Positions 24,254 through 32,851 of a stretch of 64,000 nucleotides of DNA are shown here, in pieces. Position 1 is the first letter of the stretch; each line of letters begins with the position of its first letter. The translations under genes and the position numbers were made by a program. Source of the DNA: an uncultured Acetatifactor sp. (GTDB lineage: Bacteria > Bacillota > Clostridia > Lachnospirales > Lachnospiraceae); NCBI GenBank assembly GCA_910584435.1, contig CAJUAP010000020.1:1-64000 (forward strand). The letters run 5' to 3'. The notes below the pieces were generated by a model. That model saw nothing but the letters and a program-made list of their open reading frames with translations, ran no database searches and was not told where the DNA came from.

Positions 24254-26123
24254 CATACATCTGCGCATATCGTCCGCGCTGTTCCATCAATGCCTTATGG
24301 CTGCCGCTCTCAATGACCCTGCCATCCTGAAGTACAAATATAGTATCTGCCAATCCGGTACTTCCCAAACGGTGACTGATAAAAATAGTTGTCCTTCCTT
24401 TGCTGATGCGCTCGAATTCCTCATACAGCCTGCTTTCACTGACAGGGTCCAGCGCCGCTGTGGGCTCATCTAAGATCTGCACCGATGCCGGGCTCATAAG
24501 ACATCTTGCCATTGCCACTCGCTGCCACTGCCCGCCGGACAGATCCACACTTCCACTGTCCAGCTTCCCTAACGGCGTATGGCATCCCATAGGCAAAGCC
24601 TCCATTTCATCCAGAATACCCAGCTCTTTTAAATGCCCCCTCATTATTTCCCACTGTTTATCATTGCGCTTTTCACTACCCTCACTTCCGCATTTCCCAC
24701 CGTCCCTGCTTCCGTACTTCTCTCTATCCTTTCCGCCGCTCAACTCATTATTCTTTCCATCACCCATATGAGTAATATCTCCCAAAAGAATATTATTTGC
24801 CACAGTATCATAATAGCGAGCAAAATCCTGATACACCCCTGTAAAAATTCCCTTCAGCTCCCCCTGGGTATATTCCTTCAGTTCCCTGCCATTGAGCAGG
24901 ATACTCCCCTCATAGTTGTCATACAGACCTGTCAGCAACTTAGTTATAGTCGTCTTGCCTGCTCCGTTTTCCCCCACAAAAGCGTAATGCTTCCCAGCTT
25001 CCATCTTCAGGCTGAAATCTTTCAATATTTCCCGTTCCGTACCCGGATAGCGAAAAGTCACATTCCGAAACTCCAGGTTCTCAAATACAGGAGCGTTTTC
25101 CGGAAGACTGCAGGCACCCTCCTGCTCTTCCATATTTGCAAACTTTGTCAAATCCTTCATATAGGAAGCATACCGCGCCATGGTCACAAGAGAGCTGCCT
25201 ATATTGCCATGTATCAAATCTATCATATCATAAATCGCCTTGGAAAGCGCTATAAAAATGCCAATGGTTATCGTTCCGCTGCCCAGCTCCGCAATCAGGA
25301 AACAGACCATCACAGCGGCAATAGAATTCGTCAGCACAGTGCTGATACCGTTTCTGGCTTCTTTCTGTGCCGATGCCCTGATGGAAATTCTTCTGTATCG
25401 GGACATCTGCTCCTTCCATTTTGCATTGACATAATCCACATAAGCAAAAAGCGCTCTTTCGTCTACAGATTCTCTGTCTATCATGGTTTTCTGCAGGTAA
25501 TCGCCCCGTCTGGCATGGACTGCCGCTTCCTTGTATGCTTTATAAGTCTTCTTACCACTGATAACAGAGAAAAAAATAACCGGCAGGGACAAAAGAAAAC
25601 ATGCAATCCCCAATCCAATACTCTGTGCAAAAATAATCAAAAACACACCTGTAATTCGCACAAGGCCATTGATAAAATTGCATGTATGCTGTGTCATACT
25701 CCATACATTCTTTTTCATATCACGGCTGACCCGATTGGACAACTCCCATATCTTCTCATCTTCCACCAGCTTGAACTTCAGACGGGCACGCTTTTTCACT
25801 GCTTCCACACTCATCTGATAAGCGGCACTGACTTCAATCCGCCTTGTGAGAATCCGTCCTATACTATAACCCATACGTTTCCACGCCGCCATCAGCAGCA
25901 TGGCAGACAGAAGCGGCAGCATTGCGCTTAATGTTTCTCCGCCCATTGCCAGCCTTACTCCTCTGTCAATAAATTCCGCCTCCACCAATACCCACAGCAC
26001 ATTGACAATTCCGGTCAAAACCTTCTGCGCGACCACCCCTATCGTGCAGATGGGTTCACAGGCAAAAGGCATCCCCAGCAAATATCTCATATCATATTTT
26101 TTCGGCTTTAATTCAAATCCCAT
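24225..26123 (-). CDS. ABC half-transporter (TMD-NBD fusion) with charged insert, cluster 1
   Basis: A 632-residue protein starting at ATG 26123, 7 bases after GGAGG; an in-frame ATG at 26225 lacks a ribosome site. Membrane helices lie within residues 20-310. The nucleotide-binding domain from about 355 shows Walker A GENGAGKTTITKL, signature LSGGQWQRVAMARC, Walker B VQILDEPTAALDP and H-loop SHR. Between Q-loop and signature there is a charged, Gly/Lys/Glu-rich insert of about 40 residues (GDGKNNELSGGKDREKYGS and onward) not present in the four sister proteins of the window. It is the first gene of cluster 1 in transcription order. The insert may be a repeat-expanded surface loop. Confidence 0.9.
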   Translation of the reverse strand: MGFELKPKKYDMRYLLGMPFACEPICTIGVVAQKVLTGIVNVLWVLVEAEFIDRGVRLAMGGETLSAMLPLLSAMLLMAAWKRMGYSIGRILTRRIEVSAAYQMSVEAVKKRARLKFKLVEDEKIWELSNRVSRDMKKNVWSMTQHTCNFINGLVRITGVFLIIFAQSIGLGIACFLLSLPVIFFSVISGKKTYKAYKEAAVHARRGDYLQKTMIDRESVDERALFAYVDYVNAKWKEQMSRYRRISIRASAQKEARNGISTVLTNSIAAVMVCFLIAELGSGTITIGIFIALSKAIYDMIDLIHGNIGSSLVTMARYASYMKDLTKFANMEEQEGACSLPENAPVFENLEFRNVTFRYPGTEREILKDFSLKMEAGKHYAFVGENGAGKTTITKLLTGLYDNYEGSILLNGRELKEYTQGELKGIFTGVYQDFARYYDTVANNILLGDITHMGDGKNNELSGGKDREKYGSRDGGKCGSEGSEKRNDKQWEIMRGHLKELGILDEMEALPMGCHTPLGKLDSGSVDLSGGQWQRVAMARCLMSPASVQILDEPTAALDPVSESRLYEEFERISKGRTTIFISHRLGSTGLADTIFVLQDGRVIESGSHKALMEQRGRYAQMYDSQKSWYQL

Positions 26124-26390
26124 GTTCATTCCTCCGCTCCTGGCCTCCCGCCAATAACTCATTCCACTGCCAGGACTCATTTCGATGCTTGCTCTTCCCT
26201 GGCCCGCAACATCATAATTACACATACTATGCTTGTAGAACTAAGGGATAGGCAAGTTCTGCCCTCATGTCCTTTTTACATCCTTACATGACACGCTGCC
26301 TGGCAGACTTTATAGTTATCTTACCACAAACAAGGGAATTCCGCAGAAATCTGGGACGAAATGCGAAAAATAGGGACGAAAGACAATCAG

Positions 26391-26883
26391 TCACAACACT
26401 TTAATATACAAAACATATTGACCAATGCACTTGAATCCAAGCTTTGCCAAAATATGCTTTTCTTCCTCGCCGCAAAAGTATGTCATATATTCTGCACCCA
26501 GGCGTTTACACTCATTGAGGGAAGCTGCCAGCAGTTCACGGAACACATCCTCCCGAAATACTCCATCAGCAGATTCTGCTCCGTAAATTTCAAAATATCC
26601 ATCATCCCCCGTCAAGAAGACAGCTGCAACAGGGGAATCCGCCTGGTTGTAAACAAAGATAATCCAATCATCAATCATTTTAAAAATGCGGTCACAATTC
26701 CAATAAGCTTCAGGATCTTCATGATATACCGACCGAAACGTATCAAAGTTCTGGCAGGAAATCTTTCTTTGTCTTAATGTCGTCCCCGTAAGTCGGATAA
26801 CATGACTTGGCGGGGTTCAGAGCAAGGCTGTAGGCCAGCCCGCCGTATTTCTTTATATCTTCAACTGTAGCTTTCATCAGCAT
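26391..26883 (-). pseudogene. GNAT N-acetyltransferase interrupted by a frameshift
   Basis: A good start (GAGGAG, then ATG at 26883) opens MLMKATVEDIKKYGGLAYSL, then a TGA is met after KKDFLPEL. Removing one base around 26753-26760 continues smoothly into QNFDTFRSVYHEDPEAYWN and the GNAT C-terminal part (IIFVYNQADSPVAAVFLTG, LAKLGFKCIGQYV). The whole would be about 163 residues, the normal size. It is a single frameshift, so a recent mutation or a sequencing error is possible. Confidence 0.75.
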
Positions 26884-26997
26884 ATGATATCTCCTCGTAC
26901 ATCTAAAAGTTAATCTATCATATTTTTTCTGTCAGTTTCCCGTATACCCGTGTAAGCATTTCATTCATTTCGAGCCACGTTATTCCCACGTCAAGCT

Positions 26998-27468
26998 TTA
27001 AGCCTTCCGAAAATCGATATAACGCACTGGATATTCCTCTACTGGCAGTTTACGCTGAATCAAACCAAACACGTTTTCTTCATGTGTAGAAATAATCAGC
27101 TGCCTTCCTGTATTTTCTACTATGTTTCGCAGCAAATCAACAAAACAAACAATGTTCATTTCATCAAAATGCCCTACAGGATCATCAATAAAAATACTTT
27201 GCATAGGCATATCTGTAGTCTGCAGCGCTTTCCCCAAGAAAACCGAAAAAGCTACAACATTTAATTGTGCCGTACTAAAATACCACTCTGGCGCATATTG
27301 CTTTTTATCCTTACCAACCACCTTAAATGTAAGCTCCGGCTTATCATCCTCATTAAATTCAAATTCACAAGTAAGTGGTTCATGTGGTTCGAGTTTCTCT
27401 TTTTTTCTTTCTCTCTCGCATTCTCTTACTTTTTGCGCCAATTCTTGCTTCTTACTATTCTGATAATT
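26998..27468 (-). pseudogene. C-terminal fragment of an SMC/RecF-type ATPase
   Basis: About 155 residues remain. The end of a coiled coil (KKQELAQKVRECERERKK) leads into a signature-like segment (FSTAQLNVVAFSVFLGKAL), Walker B SIFIDDPVGHFD and LIISTHEE. The Walker A half and most of the coiled coil are missing. It overlaps the end of the truncated nuclease gene upstream. Such ATPases serve in DNA repair or anti-phage systems. The two fragments look joined by a deletion. Confidence 0.7.
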
Positions 27469-28396
27469 TTATATTACTAAACTCCTGTTCTATCTCCTCA
27501 ATACTCGGCAAAGTGCCTTTGAAATCTTCCGGATAAAGCTTGGATAACTCATACTCTGATATACCAATCGGTTCACTGCTGGACTCCAAAGCGTATTGCG
27601 CCAGAACATTATCCTTTTCCTTACAAATCAATAATCCAATTGTGGGATTATCCTGTTCTGATTTCAAGATATGATTCACTGCCGCAACATAAGTTCCAAG
27701 TTGTCCAATGTGGGCAGAATCAAATTTTCCAGTCTTTACTTCTACAACTACATAACAATGCAGCCTGATATTATAGAAGAGCAAATCTATAAATTTTTCG
27801 GTTTCTCCTATTAACAACCGATATTCCCTACCCACAAAAGCAAATCCACTTCCCAGTTCCAGAAGGAAGTTGACAATGTTATTTTCCAAAGCATCTTTTA
27901 ACTCTTTTTCATTATAACCTTCCGTGAGTGTCAAAAAGTCAAAATTATACGGATCCTTTGTAATTTCCTGAGCCAAATCTCCTTGTACTGCCGGAAGTTG
28001 ATTACGAAAGTTAGTAATTGCCTTTCCTTGCCGTTCATACAAATCTGTCCCCAGCCAATTTAACAGCACTGACCTCGACCAGTTATTTTCGATTGTTTTT
28101 CTCACATAAAAAATTGCTTTTTCCGGCTTATCCTTACACTTATCAATAATATAACGATGATGTCCCCACGGAATTTTACACAATTCATCCACAAGCTGTG
28201 GACTAATTTCTTCTACTATATTTTCGTCCACAGGTTGTGGACGAATTTGACTGTATAGCTGATAAAAATATTTCATATATTTTAAATTCGTTTCAGAGAA
28301 ACTTTTCACATTTGGCAGCACCTCTGCTAAATCCTTGCTTAAATTTGCATAAAACTTATTTCCCCATTTAGGTACTTTAATGCTGCACTGCCCTGT
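27455..28396 (-). pseudogene. 5'-truncated YhcG-type PDDEXK nuclease (DUF1016)
   Basis: The frame gives about 313 residues, beginning without a proper start after a stop at the left end (KVPKWGNKFYANLSKDLAEV, then LPNVKSFSETNLKYMKYFYQ). The DUF1016 nuclease core is present: GSGFAFVGREYRL, FIDLLFYNIRLHCYVVVEVK with D and ExK, then KFDSAHIGQLGTYV. Complete relatives have roughly 50 more N-terminal residues, as I recall. A GTG at 28321 could start a shorter protein, but no ribosome site is seen, so it is probably inactive. YhcG-like proteins are associated with restriction-type loci. Confidence 0.7.
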
Positions 28397-28495
28397 TTAC
28401 AGGTAAATAAAAAACTTTTTCCTTATTCTACTATATATTTGTGCGCTTCAGCGCTCATGGAATCAGAAGTTACCGCCAGCAATAACATACCTGCA

Positions 28496-28545
28496 CAAAA
28501 AATTTTCCCTTGTAAATTGCCCATAAGGACAAAAACAAGGGAAAA
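28496..28545 (-). terminator. intrinsic terminator after uxuB
   Basis: TTTTCCCTTG (28503-28512) and CAAGGGAAAA (28536-28545) are exact inverse complements. On the minus strand the stem is followed by TTTTTTG. It is 64 bases past the uxuB stop. A small hairpin with the sequence GCGCTTCAGCGC lies just beyond at about 28444-28455. Confidence 0.85.
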
Positions 28546-28608
28546 TACATAGTAATTCATAAAATTACCGGAGTTTCCGGCCAGCAGCACGAAAACTCCG
28601 TTTTGCCG

Positions 28609-30222
28609 TCAGACTGCATATTTCTTCAGAACTGCCCTCACAGCCCCTGGCCCTGCTGCCAGTTCTTCAAAATATCCGCACACAAGCTCCGCCATTCCCA
28701 CATCATACAGATTTACACCGAAAATCTTATCATTTTCAAGAATGGGCTTCAAACGGCTCTCTGCATCGCGCACATTTCCCAGTGAGAAATCCGCCACATA
28801 AGGGCAGACAGCATCCAGCAGCGGATCAGGGCTTAACTCAAATGTATTTCCGCTGTCATCCACTGCCATAAGATAACGCAGCCATCCGGCGAACACCAGA
28901 GGAATCATCTTCAGATCCGCCGTACTCAGGTGTTCGGAATCCCGGTAAGCCTTAATTGTCTCCCCAAACCGTATGGCAAGCTTCTGAGAAGTGTCTGTTG
29001 CAATTCTCTGAGGGGTATCAGGCATAAAAGGATTCGGTATCCTGACATTCAATACCGTATCAATAAACGCTTTCGGATCTAATATGCCTGGATTTACCAC
29101 AACCGGAAGCCCCTCATCATAGCCTATGATTTCTATCAGCCTTTTCAACTGCTCATCCTTCATCTCATCTGAAATTTTCACATATCCCAGGAGGCAGCCG
29201 TAAACGGCAAGGGCTGTGTGAAGCGGATTCAGGCAGGTGCAGACCTTCATTTTCTCCACTTTCTCAACGGTTTCCCTGTCTGTAAACATCACGCCGCCCT
29301 GCTCCAACGCCGGCCGGCCATTGGGAAACGTATCCTCAATCACCAGATATTCGCACTCTTCCGCATTGACAAAAGGCGCAACATAGGTATTCCTGGATGT
29401 AATAACCGGCTCCAGCTGCGCAATTCCGTCCTTTTTCAGATACTCTTCCACAGAAGCATCCGGCCTGGGAGTGATTTTATCGATCATGGTCCATGGGAAA
29501 GATACCTTTTCCCTGCTGCCTATGTATGCAAGAAATCCTTCCTCCGCTTTACCGTTTTCCGTCCATTTTTCGGCAAACTGATGGATTGCCTCATACAGGC
29601 GGTCTCCATTGTGCGAACAATTATCCATGCTCACCATGGCAATCGGTTTCTCCCCATCCAGATAGCGCGTATACAAAAGAGAAGCTATTTTGCCCATATA
29701 ACTTACGGGCCTGCCGGGACCTTCTGCAAAATCAGCCGCTGCCGCCGGAAGTATGTCCCCTGCTCCATTGACCAGGCTGTATCCCTTTTCCGTAATGGTA
29801 AAAGAAACCATTTGAAGGGAATCTTTTCTGAAAATTTCCTTCAGACGTTCATATTCCACATCATTGCCGGAATCCAGAATGCAGGATTCCGCAACGCTTC
29901 CCACCACCGTTTTCTCGATACTTCCATCCGCTTTCAGTGTCACAAGAATACTGTAATCATCATGGGGACGGTTCATTTTCTCAATAATTTCATAGTCAAA
30001 TCCCTCCGCCACCACCAATCCCCTGTCCAGGACACCTGCATTTAAGAGCTTCTGTACTATATTTGCCTGGAATGCCCGGAAAATATTACCCGCACCAAAG
30101 TGAATCCAGAAGGGCTGTTCCCTGGTAGCCGCAATCACCGTCTCGCGGTCGAATTGAGGCAGCTGATATCCTGCCTTCTCCCACTGCCCCTTATCTTCCA
30201 ATCCTTTTTTGTCCAATCTCAT
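28609..30222 (-). CDS. uxuB: fructuronate reductase / mannitol dehydrogenase family
   Basis: A 537-residue NAD-dependent long-chain polyol dehydrogenase. The N-terminal Rossmann region begins PFWIHFGAGNIFRAFQA; the active-site segment KVCTCLNPLHTALAVYG contains the family KxxxxNxxH. SMDNCSHNGDRL is also typical. It would interconvert D-fructuronate and D-mannonate in the cytoplasm. The downstream position from uxuA (84-base gap) makes UxuB more likely than the tagaturonate enzyme UxaB, but the specificity cannot be read from the sequence. Confidence 0.88.
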   Translation of the reverse strand: MRLDKKGLEDKGQWEKAGYQLPQFDRETVIAATREQPFWIHFGAGNIFRAFQANIVQKLLNAGVLDRGLVVAEGFDYEIIEKMNRPHDDYSILVTLKADGSIEKTVVGSVAESCILDSGNDVEYERLKEIFRKDSLQMVSFTITEKGYSLVNGAGDILPAAAADFAEGPGRPVSYMGKIASLLYTRYLDGEKPIAMVSMDNCSHNGDRLYEAIHQFAEKWTENGKAEEGFLAYIGSREKVSFPWTMIDKITPRPDASVEEYLKKDGIAQLEPVITSRNTYVAPFVNAEECEYLVIEDTFPNGRPALEQGGVMFTDRETVEKVEKMKVCTCLNPLHTALAVYGCLLGYVKISDEMKDEQLKRLIEIIGYDEGLPVVVNPGILDPKAFIDTVLNVRIPNPFMPDTPQRIATDTSQKLAIRFGETIKAYRDSEHLSTADLKMIPLVFAGWLRYLMAVDDSGNTFELSPDPLLDAVCPYVADFSLGNVRDAESRLKPILENDKIFGVNLYDVGMAELVCGYFEELAAGPGAVRAVLKKYAV

Positions 30223-30305
30223 TTGTCCATACCCTCTTTTCTACTATACACTTCATTTTATTTACATTTCAAACTCGTTTACCGCCGCCTCTTATTCTAT
30301 CATCC

Positions 30306-31382
30306 TTACATACCCCGGACAGATGCTTTGTCAATGGCCTCCCATAGTCCGTTTAAATAAGCCGCTCCCAAAGCCCTGTCATACAAACCGTAGCCAGGCA
30401 TGGCAACCTCATCCCAGATCATGCGCCCGTGATCCGGACGGATGGGGCCTGTAAATCCGATATCATACAGTGCTTTCATAATCTCATACATATCAAAAGA
30501 CCCGTCGCTGGAAAGATGCGCGGCTTCCTCAAAATTATCGGGTGTAATAAACTTCAGGTTCCGCACATGGGCAAAATGGATTCTTCCCTTCAGAGAACGA
30601 ATCATATCCGGCAGATCATTTTCCAGATTGGTTCCATAGGAGCCGGAGCAGAATGTCACACCATTATGGGGATTGTCCACCATTTTCATCATACGGTGTA
30701 TATTCTCCTTGTTGATGATAATACGCGGAAGCCCAAATACACTCCAGGCGGGATCATCGGGATGAATTGCCATATTGATATCATATTTATCACACACAGG
30801 CATAATTCTCTCCAGAAAATACTTCAAATTGGCAAACAGCTTCTCATCATCAATATCCCGATACATCTCAAACAATTCTTTCACATGAGCCATACGTTCC
30901 GGTTCCCACCCCGGCATCACCGCGCCGTTGGTATCGCCTGCTATGGTTGCAAACATTTCTTCCGGGTGAATGGCATCCACCGCCGTCTGCGTATATGCCA
31001 GCACCGTGGAACCGTCCGGCCTCACTCTCGCCAGCTCGGTCCGCGTCCAATCGAACACAGGCATAAAATTATAGCATACCAGATGAATATCCTCCTGCCC
31101 CAGATTTTCAAGGGTCTGGATATAATTCTCTATATATTGTTCCCTTTCCGGTATACCTGTTTTAATGGCCTCATGAACATTCACACTCTCAATTCCGGCA
31201 ACCTTAAGCCCGGAAGCTTCCACCTCTTCTTTCATGGCACGAATGCGCGTTCTGCTCCATACCTCTCCCGGCTCAGTGTCATATAATGTTGTAATAACCC
31301 CTGTCACACCGGGAATCTGGCGAATCTGCTTCAAAGTAACCGTGTCGAATTCAGAACCATACCACCTTAATGTCATTTCCAT
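30306..31382 (-). CDS. uxuA: mannonate dehydratase
   Basis: A 358-residue TIM-barrel lyase that dehydrates D-mannonate to 2-keto-3-deoxygluconate. The N-terminus MEMTLRWYGSEFDTVTLKQI, FMPVFDWTRTEL, INMAIHPDDPAWSVFGLPRI and FCSGSYGTN with IHFAHVRN match UxuA and its metal ligands. I set the start at 31382 (AAGGAG, 8 bases); an in-frame ATG at 31466 would translate tandem repeat DNA. It is the first gene of the uxuA-uxuB unit, with a promoter at 31686-31714 and a leader full of tandem repeats. Confidence 0.95.
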   Translation of the reverse strand: MEMTLRWYGSEFDTVTLKQIRQIPGVTGVITTLYDTEPGEVWSRTRIRAMKEEVEASGLKVAGIESVNVHEAIKTGIPEREQYIENYIQTLENLGQEDIHLVCYNFMPVFDWTRTELARVRPDGSTVLAYTQTAVDAIHPEEMFATIAGDTNGAVMPGWEPERMAHVKELFEMYRDIDDEKLFANLKYFLERIMPVCDKYDINMAIHPDDPAWSVFGLPRIIINKENIHRMMKMVDNPHNGVTFCSGSYGTNLENDLPDMIRSLKGRIHFAHVRNLKFITPDNFEEAAHLSSDGSFDMYEIMKALYDIGFTGPIRPDHGRMIWDEVAMPGYGLYDRALGAAYLNGLWEAIDKASVRGM

Positions 31383-31386
31383 ATGC

Positions 31387-31566
31387 TTTTCTCCTTTTCT
31401 TCTGCCCTGCAAGTTTCTCCTCCCGGGGCAATTTTCTCCTTTTCTTCTGTCCTCAGGCTTCTCCACTTGAGACTGCTTTTCGCCTCTTCTTCTGCCCCTC
31501 AGGTTTCTCCACTTGAGACTGCTTTTCGCCTCTTCTTCTGCCCCTCAGGTTTCTCCGCCTGGGCAA
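31387..31566 (-). repeat. four tandem ~45-base repeats in the uxuA leader
   Basis: Units of 44-46 bases lie at 31387, 31432, 31476 and 31522, each starting (C)TTTTCKCCTYTTCTTCTG. The inner two are nearly identical. On the uxuA strand each unit ends in a purine-rich GAGGCGAAAAG or AAGGAGAAAA like the uxuA ribosome site itself, so the array looks like repeated copies of the translation-start region. Confidence 0.85.
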
Positions 31567-31685
31567 TTTCCTGCAATGATTCATCAGTCTCTTTCCGCTG
31601 CGGTAAACGGAATGAACCGTAACCTTTTATCTGCCGCTTTTGATAACAGTTCGGCCATAACAATGAACTGTCATGCTTTGATTGC

Positions 31686-31714
31686 ATTATATAATGACTT
31701 CCATTTTAAGCCAA
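31686..31714 (-). promoter_or_regulatory. promoter of uxuA
   Basis: On the minus strand TTGGCT (31714-31709) and TATAAT (31691-31686) are 17 bases apart, about 300 bases upstream of the uxuA start, so the transcript includes the whole tandem array. Confidence 0.6.
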
Positions 31715-31735
31715 TTGAGATAGTTGTTGTTCATA

Positions 31736-31764
31736 TTGCAAAAATTGCGGTTTTATTCTATAAT
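31736..31764 (+). promoter_or_regulatory. promoter of the divergent AraC gene
   Basis: TTGCAA (31736-31741) and TATAAT (31759-31764) are separated by exactly 17 bases, about 130 bases upstream of the AraC start. It is back to back with the uxuA promoter, 21 bases between the two -35 boxes, where a shared operator is expected. Confidence 0.65.
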
Positions 31765-31897
31765 AATAGCAGTTCAGCCAGCCCCTGCCGTGAAGTCAAA
31801 ACTGCACTCCAAAGGCGCGTGCCCCCTGCCAATCCAGGAAGAACCGACCTGACCGAACCATACAACCACCAAAACACTACACAGGGAGTATCATCTC

Positions 31898-32779
31898 ATG
31901 AAGAAGAACTTACAGACTACATTCAGCACCCGTCAGTACATGCTGTCAGAAGATTTTGAAATCTATTATTACTGCGATTCGCAGGATGATATTTTCCGCG
32001 CCAAAGTGCACAGCCATTCTCATGACTACTATGAATTCTATTTTTTCCTGGAAGGAAATGTGTCCATTCAAATCAATGGTGCCGAATATCCTCTGCAGAC
32101 CGGACATATGATCCTGATTCCGCCAGGTATTCCACACCAGGCCATAATCCATGATATCAATATTCCTTACCGCAGATTCGTCTTCTGGATAAGTAAAGCC
32201 TTTTTCCACAAACTGCAGGAAACATCTCCTGACTATGTGTATCTCCTGAAACTGGCGCAGTCCAAAGGACATTACATTTACCATTATGATATGATTGCCT
32301 TCAACGCTCTGCAGTACCGGATATTTGAATTCATAGAAGAAATCCACTCTGACCGGTTCGGCAAAGGAACAAAAATTTCCCTCAGTGTCCAGGAATTGAT
32401 TTTTCATCTGAACCGCACCATCTACGAATCAGAGCACACGAAATCCGCGGAAGATGAGCAGCATTTATATCAGGGCTTAATGCAATATATTGAAACCCAT
32501 CTGGATGAGGAGCTGTCGCTGGATCAGCTGGCCAGAGAATTCTATGTCAGCAAATATCATATTGCCCATGTATTTAAAGAACATATCGGCCTGTCCATCC
32601 ATCAATTTATCACCAAGAAACGGCTTATGATGTGCCGGGATGCCATATTGAGCCGCCAGGAAATCAGCAAGACATACCTTATGTTCGGATTCAAGGATTA
32701 TTCCAGCTTCTTCCGCGCCTTTAAAAAGGAATTCGGCATGTCGCCAAAAGAATATGGGGAATTGTTCCGGCAGGATTGA
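31898..32779 (+). CDS. AraC-family regulator, probably of uxuAB
   Basis: A 293-residue protein. An N-terminal cupin-like sensing domain (residues about 20-105: HSHDYYEFYFFLEGNVSI, GHMILIPPGIPHQAII) is followed by a linker and a C-terminal double helix-turn-helix (about 195-290: LSLDQLAREFYVSKYHIAHVF and TYLMFGFKDYSSFFRAFKKE, with FGMSPKEYG). It is divergent from uxuA with closely spaced promoters, so it most likely activates uronate utilisation in response to an intermediate. The ligand is not visible. Confidence 0.92.
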   Translation: MKKNLQTTFSTRQYMLSEDFEIYYYCDSQDDIFRAKVHSHSHDYYEFYFFLEGNVSIQINGAEYPLQTGHMILIPPGIPHQAIIHDINIPYRRFVFWISKAFFHKLQETSPDYVYLLKLAQSKGHYIYHYDMIAFNALQYRIFEFIEEIHSDRFGKGTKISLSVQELIFHLNRTIYESEHTKSAEDEQHLYQGLMQYIETHLDEELSLDQLAREFYVSKYHIAHVFKEHIGLSIHQFITKKRLMMCRDAILSRQEISKTYLMFGFKDYSSFFRAFKKEFGMSPKEYGELFRQD

Positions 32780-32800
32780 TTTTTCGACTTCATGCAGAAA

Positions 32801-32833
32801 ACGGTACAGCCCTTGTAATTGAGGCTATACCGT
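32801..32833. terminator. convergent terminator between AraC and carB
   Basis: ACGGTACAGCC (32801-32811) pairs with GGCTATACCGT (32823-32833) with one mismatch. On the minus (carB) side TTTTC follows the stem. Confidence 0.7.
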
Positions 32834-32851
32834 CTTGTCTCATCTGAAGTA

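Noticed and set aside
18731..26123. Lantibiotic or RiPP cluster
   Set aside because: No precursor peptide, modification enzyme or C39 peptidase was found near the ABC genes.
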